Numbered from the stretch's first letter, positions 1 through 5,706 are shown. The stretch is DNA of 6,534 bases from Bacteroidales bacterium UBA4347 (GCA_002394185.1 DGTB01000166.1:1-6534); one strand, 5' to 3'. Notes: generated by a model from the sequence alone, not told the origin. Made by a program: numbers and translations.

Positions 1-37
1 TCTTTCTTCTACCAATGGTGTTGATAACTTCTGCCAT
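1..37 (-). CDS. rpsI: 30S ribosomal protein S9, N-terminal fragment
   Basis: The minus strand reads from an ATG at 37 into MAEVINTIGRRK before the window ends. This matches the start of Bacteroidota S9, where a short lead-in is followed by the conserved IGRRK segment. S9 is a small-subunit protein whose C-terminal tail reaches the P-site tRNA; that tail is outside the window. The start lies 11 bases after the rplM stop, in the near-universal rplM-rpsI order, so both are read from one transcript. The gap is A-rich with no Shine-Dalgarno sequence, as usual for this phylum. Only 12 codons are visible, so the identification depends on both the sequence and the gene order. Confidence 0.85.
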   Translation of the reverse strand, partial: MAEVINTIGRRK

Positions 38-48
38 ATCTTATTTTC

Positions 49-504
49 TTATCTTACTTCGTTAATATTAATGGCTTTGGGGTTCTGACCCTGGTGGGGA
101 TGCTCGCTGCCGGCATACACATAGAGGTTGCGGTAGAGGGCATCGCCGAGGCGGTTCTTCGGAAGCATGCCGCGGATGGCGTGCTCGAGGATGCGCTCGG
201 GGTGGGTGGCGCGCACCTTGGCAGGGGTGGTCTCGCGCTGGCCGCCGGGATAACCGGTGTAGCGCTGATAAATCTTGTCAGTCTCCTTCTTGCCGCTGAA
301 GACAACCTTCTCGGCGTTGATGATGATGACATTGTCGCCGCAGTCCACATGAGGGGTGAAGCTGGGCTTGGTCTTGCCGCGCAGGATGTTGGCAACGCGG
401 GTGGCCAGACGTCCGACGGTCTGTCCTTCGGCATCAACCAGGACCCATTCCTTCTGGACGGTCTGCTTGTTGGCTGATACGGTTTTGTAGCTTAACGTAC
501 TCAT
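49..504 (-). CDS. rplM: 50S ribosomal protein L13
   Basis: This 151-residue protein is L13 (uL13), an early-assembling large-subunit protein that binds 23S rRNA. The family signature lies at about residues 109-137: AIRGMLPKNRLGDALYRNLY and then YAGSEHPHQ. The N-terminal half shows the usual WVLVDAEGQTVGRLAT core (residues 20-35) and the FTPHVDCGDNVIIINA segment (49-64). Length is normal for Bacteroidota L13, which carries a short N-terminal extension before the core. The ATG at 504 is preceded by an A-rich stretch containing AAGGG and no good Shine-Dalgarno sequence. rpsI follows after 11 bases. Transcription starts from the promoter at 708-739 and passes through a long structured leader that could carry feedback control. 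No coding anomaly is seen. Confidence 0.98.
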   Translation of the reverse strand: MSTLSYKTVSANKQTVQKEWVLVDAEGQTVGRLATRVANILRGKTKPSFTPHVDCGDNVIIINAEKVVFSGKKETDKIYQRYTGYPGGQRETTPAKVRATHPERILEHAIRGMLPKNRLGDALYRNLYVYAGSEHPHQGQNPKAININEVR

Positions 505-703
505 TTTTTTATTTTTTCCCTTTTTTTGTTCGCTCCCTTCCGGAAGCGTTCAACGATGATGTTTTTTTTCCTCTTTTTTGTTAATATCTCCTCCGATTGA
601 AGCCTGTTTTGGAACGCCGACGGATATGCGCACAAAACATCTACCAACCTGAAAAAGAGCACACTGAACGGGTATACAGGGCACATCTTTCCCATTTTTG
701 GAG
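505..703 (-). promoter_or_regulatory. Long structured 5' leader of rplM-rpsI mRNA
   Basis: This is most of the 315-base gap between rplM and rmuC. Given the promoter at 708-739, the rplM transcript should begin near 699-704, leaving a leader of about 195-200 nt. It can fold at two places visible by eye: arms 606-611 and 633-638 (six pairs, plus an inner three-pair helix 615-617 with 628-630), and the compact hairpin at 531-548. Between them are a GGAGGAG motif (588-594) and A-rich linkers. L13 leaders that autoregulate are established in Firmicutes; whether this one belongs to any described leader family is not something I can test here. A 73-residue open frame crosses this stretch, but it starts inside the promoter and is rejected. 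The rest of the gap, 740-819, is AT-rich; I see no clear promoter for rmuC there. Confidence 0.6.
531..548 (-). promoter_or_regulatory. GNRA-capped hairpin just upstream of rplM start
   Basis: Read on the minus strand, CGCTTCC (548-542) pairs with GGGAGCG (537-531) around a GGAA tetraloop. This gives seven pairs, one of them T-G. The hairpin ends 26 bases before the rplM ATG, and the bases between are almost all A. The position suits a site that a ribosomal protein could bind to hinder initiation. There is no T-run after it, so it is not a terminator. The fold is seen directly; the regulatory role is inferred. Confidence 0.5.
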
Positions 704-707
704 ACTG

Positions 708-739
708 CAAAGTTACGAACATTTTTTCAACTGACCAAA
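708..739 (-). promoter_or_regulatory. Bacteroidota-type promoter for rplM-rpsI
   Basis: On the minus strand a TTTG -33 box (739-736) is followed after 20 bases by TAACTTTG (715-708), a perfect match to the Bacteroidota -7 consensus TAnnTTTG. The bases just upstream of the -7 box read GTTCG, also found in the tRNA-Glu-rpsT promoter of this window. Transcription should start about 5-8 bases beyond 708, roughly 200 nt before the rplM ATG. Confidence 0.8.
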
Positions 740-819
740 TTTTTTTTATTCAAACACGCGCAATAAGAGAAGTTTTTCTACGTTATAACCATACAATATA
801 CATATATACAATTCTATTT

Positions 820-2433
820 ATGACCGTCATTACCATCATATCAGCCATCCTCATTGCCGGCCTGCTGGCAACAATGCTCATCAGCTATCGCACCAACAAC
901 CGCCTACGCAACGAAAAACACGACCTTGAAGCCCGCCTCTCGACAGAGGAAGCACGATGGCAGACCGAAACGAAGAATCTATCGCAGCGCCTCGACGAAA
1001 CACGACAGGAGCACCAAAGACGCATCGCAGACCTCACCCGCGACTATACCGCACGCCTCGACAGACAGAAAGAAGAATCCGAAAAGACCATCCAGTCTGC
1101 GAAAACCGACGCCGAACGCACCCTTCAGATGACCAAGGATGACGACGCCAAAGCCCTCGCCAACTACAAGGAGGAGGCCCGTCGCCGACACGAGCAAGTG
1201 CTCGACGAGACCCGTCAGGCCTACCAAAAACTCATCGATGAGCAGGAACGCCGACACCAAGCCGACACCCGTGCCCTCGAGGAACGTTTCCAGAGCACCG
1301 TAAAAATGGTCAAGGAACAGGTACTCAACACCTCCGACGAGATGCTCAAACGTCGCCAGGAGGAATTCTCCTCCTCCTCCACCCGCAACATCGATTCCAT
1401 CGTCAAACCGCTCAAGGAGACCATCGACAAAATGAAAGAAGAGATGGCCAAGAACTCCACCGTCCAGACCAATATGAGCGCCGAAATCAAGACCAACATG
1501 GAGCACATCATCCGCCAGAGCATCGCCGCCCAGCGAAGTGCCGAAGAGCTCACACGCGCCTTCAAACACGAAAGCAAAACCCAAGGCGACTGGGGCGAGG
1601 TAATCCTGAGCAACCTGCTCCAAAAGCAGGGCTTCTCAGAAGGCAAAGACTTCGAGGTTCAAACCGTCATGCGCGACGCCGACGGCCAGACCATCCGTCC
1701 TTCCGACGCCGAGAACCTCCGACCCGACGTTCTCCTCCATCTCGACGACAAGCGCGACGTCATCATCGACTCCAAAGTCTCCATGACAGCCTTCATCAAC
1801 TTCGCCAACGCCGACGATGAAAACATCCGTCGACAGTATCTCCGAGACCATATCCGCAGCATCAAGGACCATGTCGACGAGCTTTCGGCCAAGAACTACA
1901 CCCAGTATCAGGTCAACCCCCACCTCGACTTCGTCATCATGTTCGTCCCCCAGCCACCCGCCCTCTGGGCGGCCACCGCCGAAGAGCCTGCACTTTGGCA
2001 GGACGCCATGCAGAAAAAAGTCTTCATCGCCGACGAACAGACCCTCTACGCCGCCCTCCGCATCATCCGTATCACTTGGACCCACATCGACCAAGAGCAG
2101 AATCACCAAAAACTCTACGCCCTCGCCCAGGAAATGATCGACCGCACCGGCAACTTCCTCAAAGAATACGACATCATAGGCAAACACCTCCGCGACGCCC
2201 TCGACATCTTCGAGCTCAGCCGCAAAAAACTTCTCCCCGGCGGCCGCAGCATCGGCACCACCGCAAGCCAGATTCTCGCCTTGGGCATCGACAACGTCCA
2301 CACCAGCAAATCCCGCAAAGGCACCGCCATCATCCCCACCGACTATGTCGACGCCTCCCTCAACCTCCAACCCCCAACCCCCGACGAACCTGACCCCGAA
2401 CCTGACCCACAGTCCGAGGAAGAAACGGACTAA
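820..2433 (+). CDS. rmuC: DNA recombination protein RmuC
   Basis: This 537-residue protein has the RmuC layout. A single N-terminal membrane segment (about residues 3-22, rich in I, L, A) is followed by a long charged coiled coil (about 25-250, dense in E, K, R, Q). Then comes the RmuC domain (about 255-480). That domain has a restriction-endonuclease-like fold; candidate active-site residues are E260 in GDWGE, D303 in RPDVLL and D317/K319 in IIDSKV. In E. coli, RmuC limits inversions at short inverted repeats; its biochemical activity is poorly defined. The common SPTTL-like segment reads ADEQTL here (405-409 region). The last 20 or so residues are a Pro/Asp/Glu tail, probably disordered. 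The ATG at 820 puts the membrane segment at the very N-terminus, which supports this start. The gene is divergent from rplM and has no recognisable -7 box or Shine-Dalgarno sequence upstream. It ends 125 bases before nagB. Confidence 0.93.
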   Translation: MTVITIISAILIAGLLATMLISYRTNNRLRNEKHDLEARLSTEEARWQTETKNLSQRLDETRQEHQRRIADLTRDYTARLDRQKEESEKTIQSAKTDAERTLQMTKDDDAKALANYKEEARRRHEQVLDETRQAYQKLIDEQERRHQADTRALEERFQSTVKMVKEQVLNTSDEMLKRRQEEFSSSSTRNIDSIVKPLKETIDKMKEEMAKNSTVQTNMSAEIKTNMEHIIRQSIAAQRSAEELTRAFKHESKTQGDWGEVILSNLLQKQGFSEGKDFEVQTVMRDADGQTIRPSDAENLRPDVLLHLDDKRDVIIDSKVSMTAFINFANADDENIRRQYLRDHIRSIKDHVDELSAKNYTQYQVNPHLDFVIMFVPQPPALWAATAEEPALWQDAMQKKVFIADEQTLYAALRIIRITWTHIDQEQNHQKLYALAQEMIDRTGNFLKEYDIIGKHLRDALDIFELSRKKLLPGGRSIGTTASQILALGIDNVHTSKSRKGTAIIPTDYVDASLNLQPPTPDEPDPEPDPQSEEETD

Positions 2434-2449
2434 AAAAAACGATACTTTT

Positions 2450-2481
2450 TCTGCGCATATTTGAAAAAATATGTATATTTG
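2450..2481 (+). promoter_or_regulatory. Promoter for nagB with inverted repeat in the spacer
   Basis: TATATTTG at 2474-2481 matches the Bacteroidota -7 box TAnnTTTG exactly. TCTG at 2450-2453, 20 bases upstream, is an imperfect -33 box (consensus TTTG). A start near 2486-2489 would give a leader of about 70 nt before the nagB ATG at 2559. The spacer between the boxes is almost filled by a perfect 7-base inverted repeat, described separately. Confidence 0.65.
2456..2473. repeat. Perfect 7-base inverted repeat, candidate operator
   Basis: CATATTT (2456-2462) and AAATATG (2467-2473) are exact reverse complements separated by GAAA. The repeat sits between the -33-like and -7 boxes of the nagB promoter and abuts the -7 box. 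In this position a dimeric repressor could block RNA polymerase. As RNA it would be a weak A-U hairpin, and it lacks a following T-run, so a terminator for rmuC is unlikely. AT-rich spacers produce such repeats by chance more often than mixed sequence does, so function is uncertain. Confidence 0.4.
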
Positions 2482-2558
2482 CATCTTGGAAAAACCATTG
2501 AAGCAACATCCATACAAAACACAACAAACACCATATCAATAATTTAATATTTTAAAAT

Positions 2559-3380
2559 ATGCGCGTAATCATTACAAAAGACTATGACGAGATGTCTGTC
2601 TGGGCCGCTAACTATGTGGCAAAAAAAATCATCGATTTTCATCCCACGGCGGAGCATCCTTTTGTCCTCGGATGCCCCACCGGTAGTTCCCCCCTCGGAC
2701 TCTACCAGCATCTGGTGAAACTCAACAAGTGCGGAGTGTTGAGTTTCCAGAACGTGGTAACCTTCAACATGGACGAGTATGTAGGTCTTGACGTCAACCA
2801 CCCCGAGAGCTACCACTCCTTCATGTGGAACAACTTCTTCAACCACATCGACATCAAGCCCGAGAACGTCCACATCCTCGACGGCAACGCCCCCAACCTC
2901 AAGGCGGAGTGCGAACACTACGAGGAGATGATTGCCGCCGCCGGCGGAGTGGAGCTCTTCATGGGCGGTGTGGGACCCGACGGCCACATCGCCTTCAACG
3001 AGCCCGGCTCCTCCCTGGCCAGCCGCACACGCATCAAGACCCTCACCACCAATACCATCCAGGCCAACTGCCGCTTCTTCGACAACGACGAGAGCAAAGT
3101 GCCCAAACAGGCCCTCACCGTCGGCGTAGGCACCGTCATGGACGCCCGCGAGGTCCTCATCCTCTGCAACGGCCCCAAGAAAGCCCGCGCCCTGCACCAC
3201 ATGATCGAGACCGGTGTCAACCACATGTGGACCTCCTCCATGCTCCAGATGCACCCCCACGCCGTGGTAGTCTGCGACGAGGAAGCCTCCGTAGAACTCA
3301 AAATGAGCACCTACGACTACTTCAAAGACAAGCAGCGCATCGAAGGCAGCATCGAAGAATTTGTCAACCTTTACAAGTAA
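2559..3380 (+). CDS. nagB: Glucosamine-6-phosphate deaminase
   Basis: This cytoplasmic enzyme converts glucosamine-6-phosphate to fructose-6-phosphate and ammonia, the committed step in using N-acetylglucosamine and glucosamine for carbon. The 273 residues align with E. coli NagB (266) without a gap through at least residue 255. Visible motifs are the phosphate loop PTGSSPLGLYQ (40-50), FNMDEYVGL with general base D72, and GGVGPDGHIAFNEPGSS with D141, H143 and E148. The E. coli allosteric-site residues S151, R158, K160 and Y254 are all present at the same numbers, so activation by N-acetylglucosamine-6-phosphate, as in E. coli, is plausible. Start: the ATG at 2559 gives the usual MRVI opening and follows a TTAAAAT stretch; there is no Shine-Dalgarno sequence. 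It has its own promoter and is followed after 9 bases by the DUF4954-like gene, so the two form one transcript. Confidence 0.97.
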   Translation: MRVIITKDYDEMSVWAANYVAKKIIDFHPTAEHPFVLGCPTGSSPLGLYQHLVKLNKCGVLSFQNVVTFNMDEYVGLDVNHPESYHSFMWNNFFNHIDIKPENVHILDGNAPNLKAECEHYEEMIAAAGGVELFMGGVGPDGHIAFNEPGSSLASRTRIKTLTTNTIQANCRFFDNDESKVPKQALTVGVGTVMDAREVLILCNGPKKARALHHMIETGVNHMWTSSMLQMHPHAVVVCDEEASVELKMSTYDYFKDKQRIEGSIEEFVNLYK

Positions 3381-3389
3381 ACATCCCCT

Positions 3390-5189
3390 ATGAGCAACCC
3401 ATCCTACCGCCCCCTGACCCCTGCCGAGATTGAACAACTTGAGCGCCAGGGCAACTGCGCCGAGGACTGGAGCGCCCTGCGTGTGGCAGAACCCTTCTGC
3501 CCCGACTACATCAGAAACAGCACCTTCATGGGTGCTGTCTCTCTTGGCAGCATCGAGAGCCGCCGTCGCACCGACGGCGCCCTCGCACTGCCCGAAGGCA
3601 TCTATGGCTCCACCCTCGCCGACACCGCCCTCGGCAACCACCCCACAGTCCACAACGTCCACATGCTCAGCGGCTACACCATAGGCGACAACGCGCTCCT
3701 CTTCAACATCGACGAGATGACCGCCGCCCCCGACGACCCCTCGTGGCTCGAACCCATGAACGAGAACGGCGGCCGCCGCATACTGCCCTTCAGCGGCATG
3801 ACCATCGGCGACGCCTATTTATGGGCCCGCTACCGCGGTCGCAAAACCTTGATGGAGAGACTGGAGCAATACACCCGCCGGCTCCTCGCCACCCCCGAAG
3901 GCCGCTACGGCCAACTCGGCGACAACTGCGTGGTGAAGAACACCAAAAGCCTGCACAACCTCGTCGTCCGCTCCACGGCCGACGACCCCTCGCGCATCGA
4001 CAGCTGCATAGTCCTGCGCGACGGCGTGGTGGGCTACGGATGCACCCTGGAATACGGCGTCATCGCCGAGCGTTTCCTCCTGGGCGAACACGTGCACCTC
4101 GAGTTCGGGCTCCGCCTCAACGACACCGTCGTCGGCGACAACTCCACCCTGGCACGCTGCGAAGTGGGCAACAGCATCATCTTCCCCGCCCACGAACAGC
4201 ACCACAACAACTCCTTCCTCATCGCCGGCCTCATCATGGGCCAAAGCAACATCGCCGCCGGCGGCACCATCGGCTCCAACCACAACAGCCGCACCGCCGA
4301 CAACGAGCTGGCCGCCGGACGCGGCTTCTGGCCCGGCCTCTGCTGCTCCTTCAAGCACAGCAGCCGCTTCGCCTCCTACTGCCTCCTGGCCAAAGCCGAC
4401 TACCCGTCGGAGCTCGACATCACACTGCCCTTCGCCCTGGTGAACAACAACCTCGCCAAGGACCAGCTGGAAGTCATGCCCGCCTACTGGTGGATGTACA
4501 ACATGTACGCCATGAACCGCAACAGCAAGAAGTTCGCCAAGCGCGACAAACGCAAGTTCAAGGCCCAGAACATCGAGTTCGACAACCTCGCCCCCGACAC
4601 CGCCGAGGAGATGCTCCGCGGCATGGAGCTGCTGCGCCAGTGGATAGCCGCCAGCACCGACGGCACCGTCTATGCCGACGGCATGGAAAAAGGCAAGCGC
4701 CGCACCGTCATCCTCAAGGCCAAGGAAGGCCTGCAGGCCTACGGGGACATGCTCGTATACTACGCCATGAAGTACCTCACCGCCGCCGGCGGCGACGCCC
4801 TCCCCTCACCCACCCTGGCCGAAGGCGCACGCACCAAAGAGTGGATCAACCTCGGCGGACAGCTGGTGGCCAAGGCCGACATGGAGCAGCTCATCGCCGA
4901 CGTGGAGAAAGGCACCCTCGGCAGCTGGGCGGACATCAACCGCCGCCTCGACGACCTCTGGCAGGCCTACCCCGCACAGCGCGACGCCCACGCCTACCAT
5001 GTGCTCTGCGCCCTCGAGGGCACCGACCGCCTCGACAACGCCCGCTGGCAGCGCCTGCTCGACCGCTACAACGCCATCCAGCAGTACGTCGACGAGCAGA
5101 TACGCCTCTCACGCCAGAAAGACGAGCAGAACCCCTACCGCAACATGACCTACTGGGACGCCGACGAGGCCGCCGCCGTCCTGGAATAG
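3390..5189 (+). CDS. DUF4954-like protein with left-handed beta-helix character
   Basis: I recognise this 599-residue protein as resembling the DUF4954 family of Bacteroidales, which has no assigned function. Residues about 85-110 and 175-300 show the loose hexapeptide periodicity of a left-handed beta-helix (for example IGDNALLFNI, LGDNCVVKN, VVGYGCTLEYGVI, VVGDNSTLARCEV, IAAGGTIGSN). This is the fold of acyltransferase and nucleotide-sugar pyrophosphorylase C-terminal domains such as GlmU. A conserved-looking block follows, with GSNHNSRTADNE (295-306), FWPGLCCSFKHSSRF (313-327) and a Trp/Tyr/Met-rich stretch (364-376). The C-terminal 200 residues look helical. No signal peptide or membrane segment is seen, so it is probably cytoplasmic. 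It starts 9 bases after the nagB stop, and the shared transcript hints at a role in amino-sugar or nucleotide-sugar metabolism. No nucleotidyltransferase loop is visible, so a catalytic role is unproven. Confidence 0.8.
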   Translation: MSNPSYRPLTPAEIEQLERQGNCAEDWSALRVAEPFCPDYIRNSTFMGAVSLGSIESRRRTDGALALPEGIYGSTLADTALGNHPTVHNVHMLSGYTIGDNALLFNIDEMTAAPDDPSWLEPMNENGGRRILPFSGMTIGDAYLWARYRGRKTLMERLEQYTRRLLATPEGRYGQLGDNCVVKNTKSLHNLVVRSTADDPSRIDSCIVLRDGVVGYGCTLEYGVIAERFLLGEHVHLEFGLRLNDTVVGDNSTLARCEVGNSIIFPAHEQHHNNSFLIAGLIMGQSNIAAGGTIGSNHNSRTADNELAAGRGFWPGLCCSFKHSSRFASYCLLAKADYPSELDITLPFALVNNNLAKDQLEVMPAYWWMYNMYAMNRNSKKFAKRDKRKFKAQNIEFDNLAPDTAEEMLRGMELLRQWIAASTDGTVYADGMEKGKRRTVILKAKEGLQAYGDMLVYYAMKYLTAAGGDALPSPTLAEGARTKEWINLGGQLVAKADMEQLIADVEKGTLGSWADINRRLDDLWQAYPAQRDAHAYHVLCALEGTDRLDNARWQRLLDRYNAIQQYVDEQIRLSRQKDEQNPYRNMTYWDADEAAAVLE

Positions 5190-5207
5190 GAAACAAGACA
5201 TGAAAAG

Positions 5208-5243
5208 AAGCCGCTCTCGATCGAGGGCGGCTTAACTTTTTTT
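5208..5243. terminator. Rho-independent terminator between convergent units
   Basis: AAGCCGC (5208-5214) pairs with GCGGCTT (5227-5233). The stem continues inward with TCTC against GAGG (one T-G pair) to a GATC loop, giving about 11 pairs. On the plus strand it is followed by AAC and seven T (5237-5243), so it ends nagB-DUF4954. On the minus strand it lies 35 bases after the rpsT stop and is followed by C and four T, so it can serve as a weaker terminator there as well. Confidence 0.85.
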
Positions 5244-5268
5244 CAAGAATCAGCTGTGACGCGATTAC

Positions 5269-5521
5269 TTACATGGCGTTGACCTGGCGCATGCACTTGG
5301 ACTTCAGGTTGGAAGCCTTGTTCTTGTGAATGACGCTACGCTTGGCCAGCTTGTCGATGATGCTGATCATCTTGGGCAGACGCTCGGTGGCCACGGCCTT
5401 GTCTTCCAGTGCGCGGAAATCACGCAGAGCGTTGCGCATGGTCTTGGCGTAGTAACTGATTCTCAACTCTTCTTTTCTCGTTAGAACGGATTCTTTTTTT
5501 TGCAGACTTGTGATGTGCCAT
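5269..5521 (-). pseudogene. rpsT: 30S ribosomal protein S20, interrupted by a frameshift
   Basis: S20 (bS20) is a small-subunit primary binder of 16S rRNA. The minus strand from ATG 5521 reads MAHHKSAKKRIRSNEKRR and then VENQ, matching S20 residues 1-22. The rest of S20 (YYAKTMRNALRDFRALEDK through IHKNKASNLKSK to NAM) lies in another frame and ends at 5269. The span is 253 bases, which is 84 codons plus one. Dropping one T (plus-strand A at 5454 or 5455) after CAG joins the frames as ENQ-YYAKT and gives 83 residues, normal for Bacteroidota S20. Unspliced, frame one stops after 33 residues at 5420. The downstream frame alone has only a TTG at 5466 as a start and would lack the Lys/Arg-rich N-terminal helix. 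No slippery codon, in-frame stop or internal Shine-Dalgarno sequence suggests programmed frameshifting. A sequencing error or a true mutation is likelier. The gene follows tRNA-Glu on the same transcript. Confidence 0.85.
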
Positions 5522-5554
5522 AATCTTTAATAATCTATCTTTCTTTTTTAGTTG

Positions 5555-5629
5555 TAGTCCGTGCGGGATTCGAACCCGCGATTTTGAGAATGAAAATCTC
5601 ACGTCCTGGGCCAGCTAGACGAACGCGGC
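5555..5629 (-). tRNA. tRNA-Glu (anticodon UUC), damaged acceptor stem
   Basis: On the minus strand a 75-base cloverleaf can be drawn. The D arm is GTCT/GGAC with a GG-containing loop. The anticodon stem is TGAGA/TCTCA around TTTTCAT (anticodon TTC). A five-base variable loop (AAATC) follows, then the T arm GCGGG/CCCGC with loop TTCGAAT. The discriminator is A at 5555 and no CCA is encoded. The D arm and anticodon arm are typical of tRNA-Glu. The acceptor is odd: the 5' strand is GCCGCGT (5629-5623) but the 3' strand is ACGGACT (5562-5556). Positions 5-68, 6-67 and 7-66 pair and 1-72 is G-T, but 2-71, 3-70 and 4-69 do not pair. The expected 5' strand would be close to GGTCCGT. The 5' boundary is therefore less certain than the rest. 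It lies about 33 bases upstream of the S20 start. Confidence 0.85.
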
Positions 5630-5667
5630 ATCACTTTTTCGACTCTTTTTTTCGTCAAAAGCGGGTG

Positions 5668-5698
5668 CAAAATTACGAACATTTTCCGACATGGCAAA
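5668..5698 (-). promoter_or_regulatory. Bacteroidota-type promoter for tRNA-Glu and rpsT
   Basis: On the minus strand TTTG (5698-5695) precedes TAATTTTG (5675-5668) by 19 bases. The -7 box is a perfect TAnnTTTG, and the flanking bases GTTCG match the rplM promoter. A start near 5660-5663 gives a short leader of about 30 nt before the tRNA, containing a weak TTTTGAC/GTCGAAAA hairpin. No other promoter lies between the tRNA and rpsT. Confidence 0.8.
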
Positions 5699-5706
5699 AT
5701 TTTTTT

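Noticed and set aside
501..722. 73-residue minus-strand open frame upstream of rplM, overlapping its start by four bases
   Set aside because: Its ATG at 722 lies upstream of the -7 box, so the rplM transcript would not contain it. The peptide is low-complexity (Lys-rich at the end) and resembles no family I know; the region is better explained as an mRNA leader.
740..819. Promoter for rmuC
   Set aside because: The region is AT-rich with several TATA-like stretches but no TAnnTTTG with a properly spaced TTTG.
2456..2481. Terminator for rmuC
   Set aside because: The hairpin is A-T only apart from its end pair, and it is followed by TATATTTG rather than a T-run; it fits better as part of the nagB promoter.
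1636..2517. 293-residue minus-strand open frame opposite rmuC
   Set aside because: It is an antisense shadow rich in Gly, Val, Asp and Glu, and the plus-strand frame carries the RmuC domain.
2544..3662. 372-residue minus-strand open frame opposite nagB
   Set aside because: It is the antisense shadow of nagB, whose protein matches E. coli NagB along its length. The antisense product is Gly/Val/Ala/His/Glu-rich, as expected from GC-rich third positions.
3743..5203. 486-residue plus-strand open frame inside the DUF4954-like gene
   Set aside because: The product is an Arg/His/Pro-rich low-complexity string, the typical +1 shadow of a GC-rich gene; the 599-residue frame has normal protein composition.
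5440..5470. Programmed +1 frameshift in rpsT
   Set aside because: No in-frame stop, no slippery codon allowing the P-site tRNA to re-pair, and no upstream Shine-Dalgarno stimulator as in prfB. An extra base or a true mutation explains it more simply.
5420..5602. 60-residue minus-strand frame starting inside the tRNA
   Set aside because: Its first 27 residues are translated from tRNA and spacer. Only the part from the ATG at 5521 matches S20, so it is treated as the first half of the broken rpsT.
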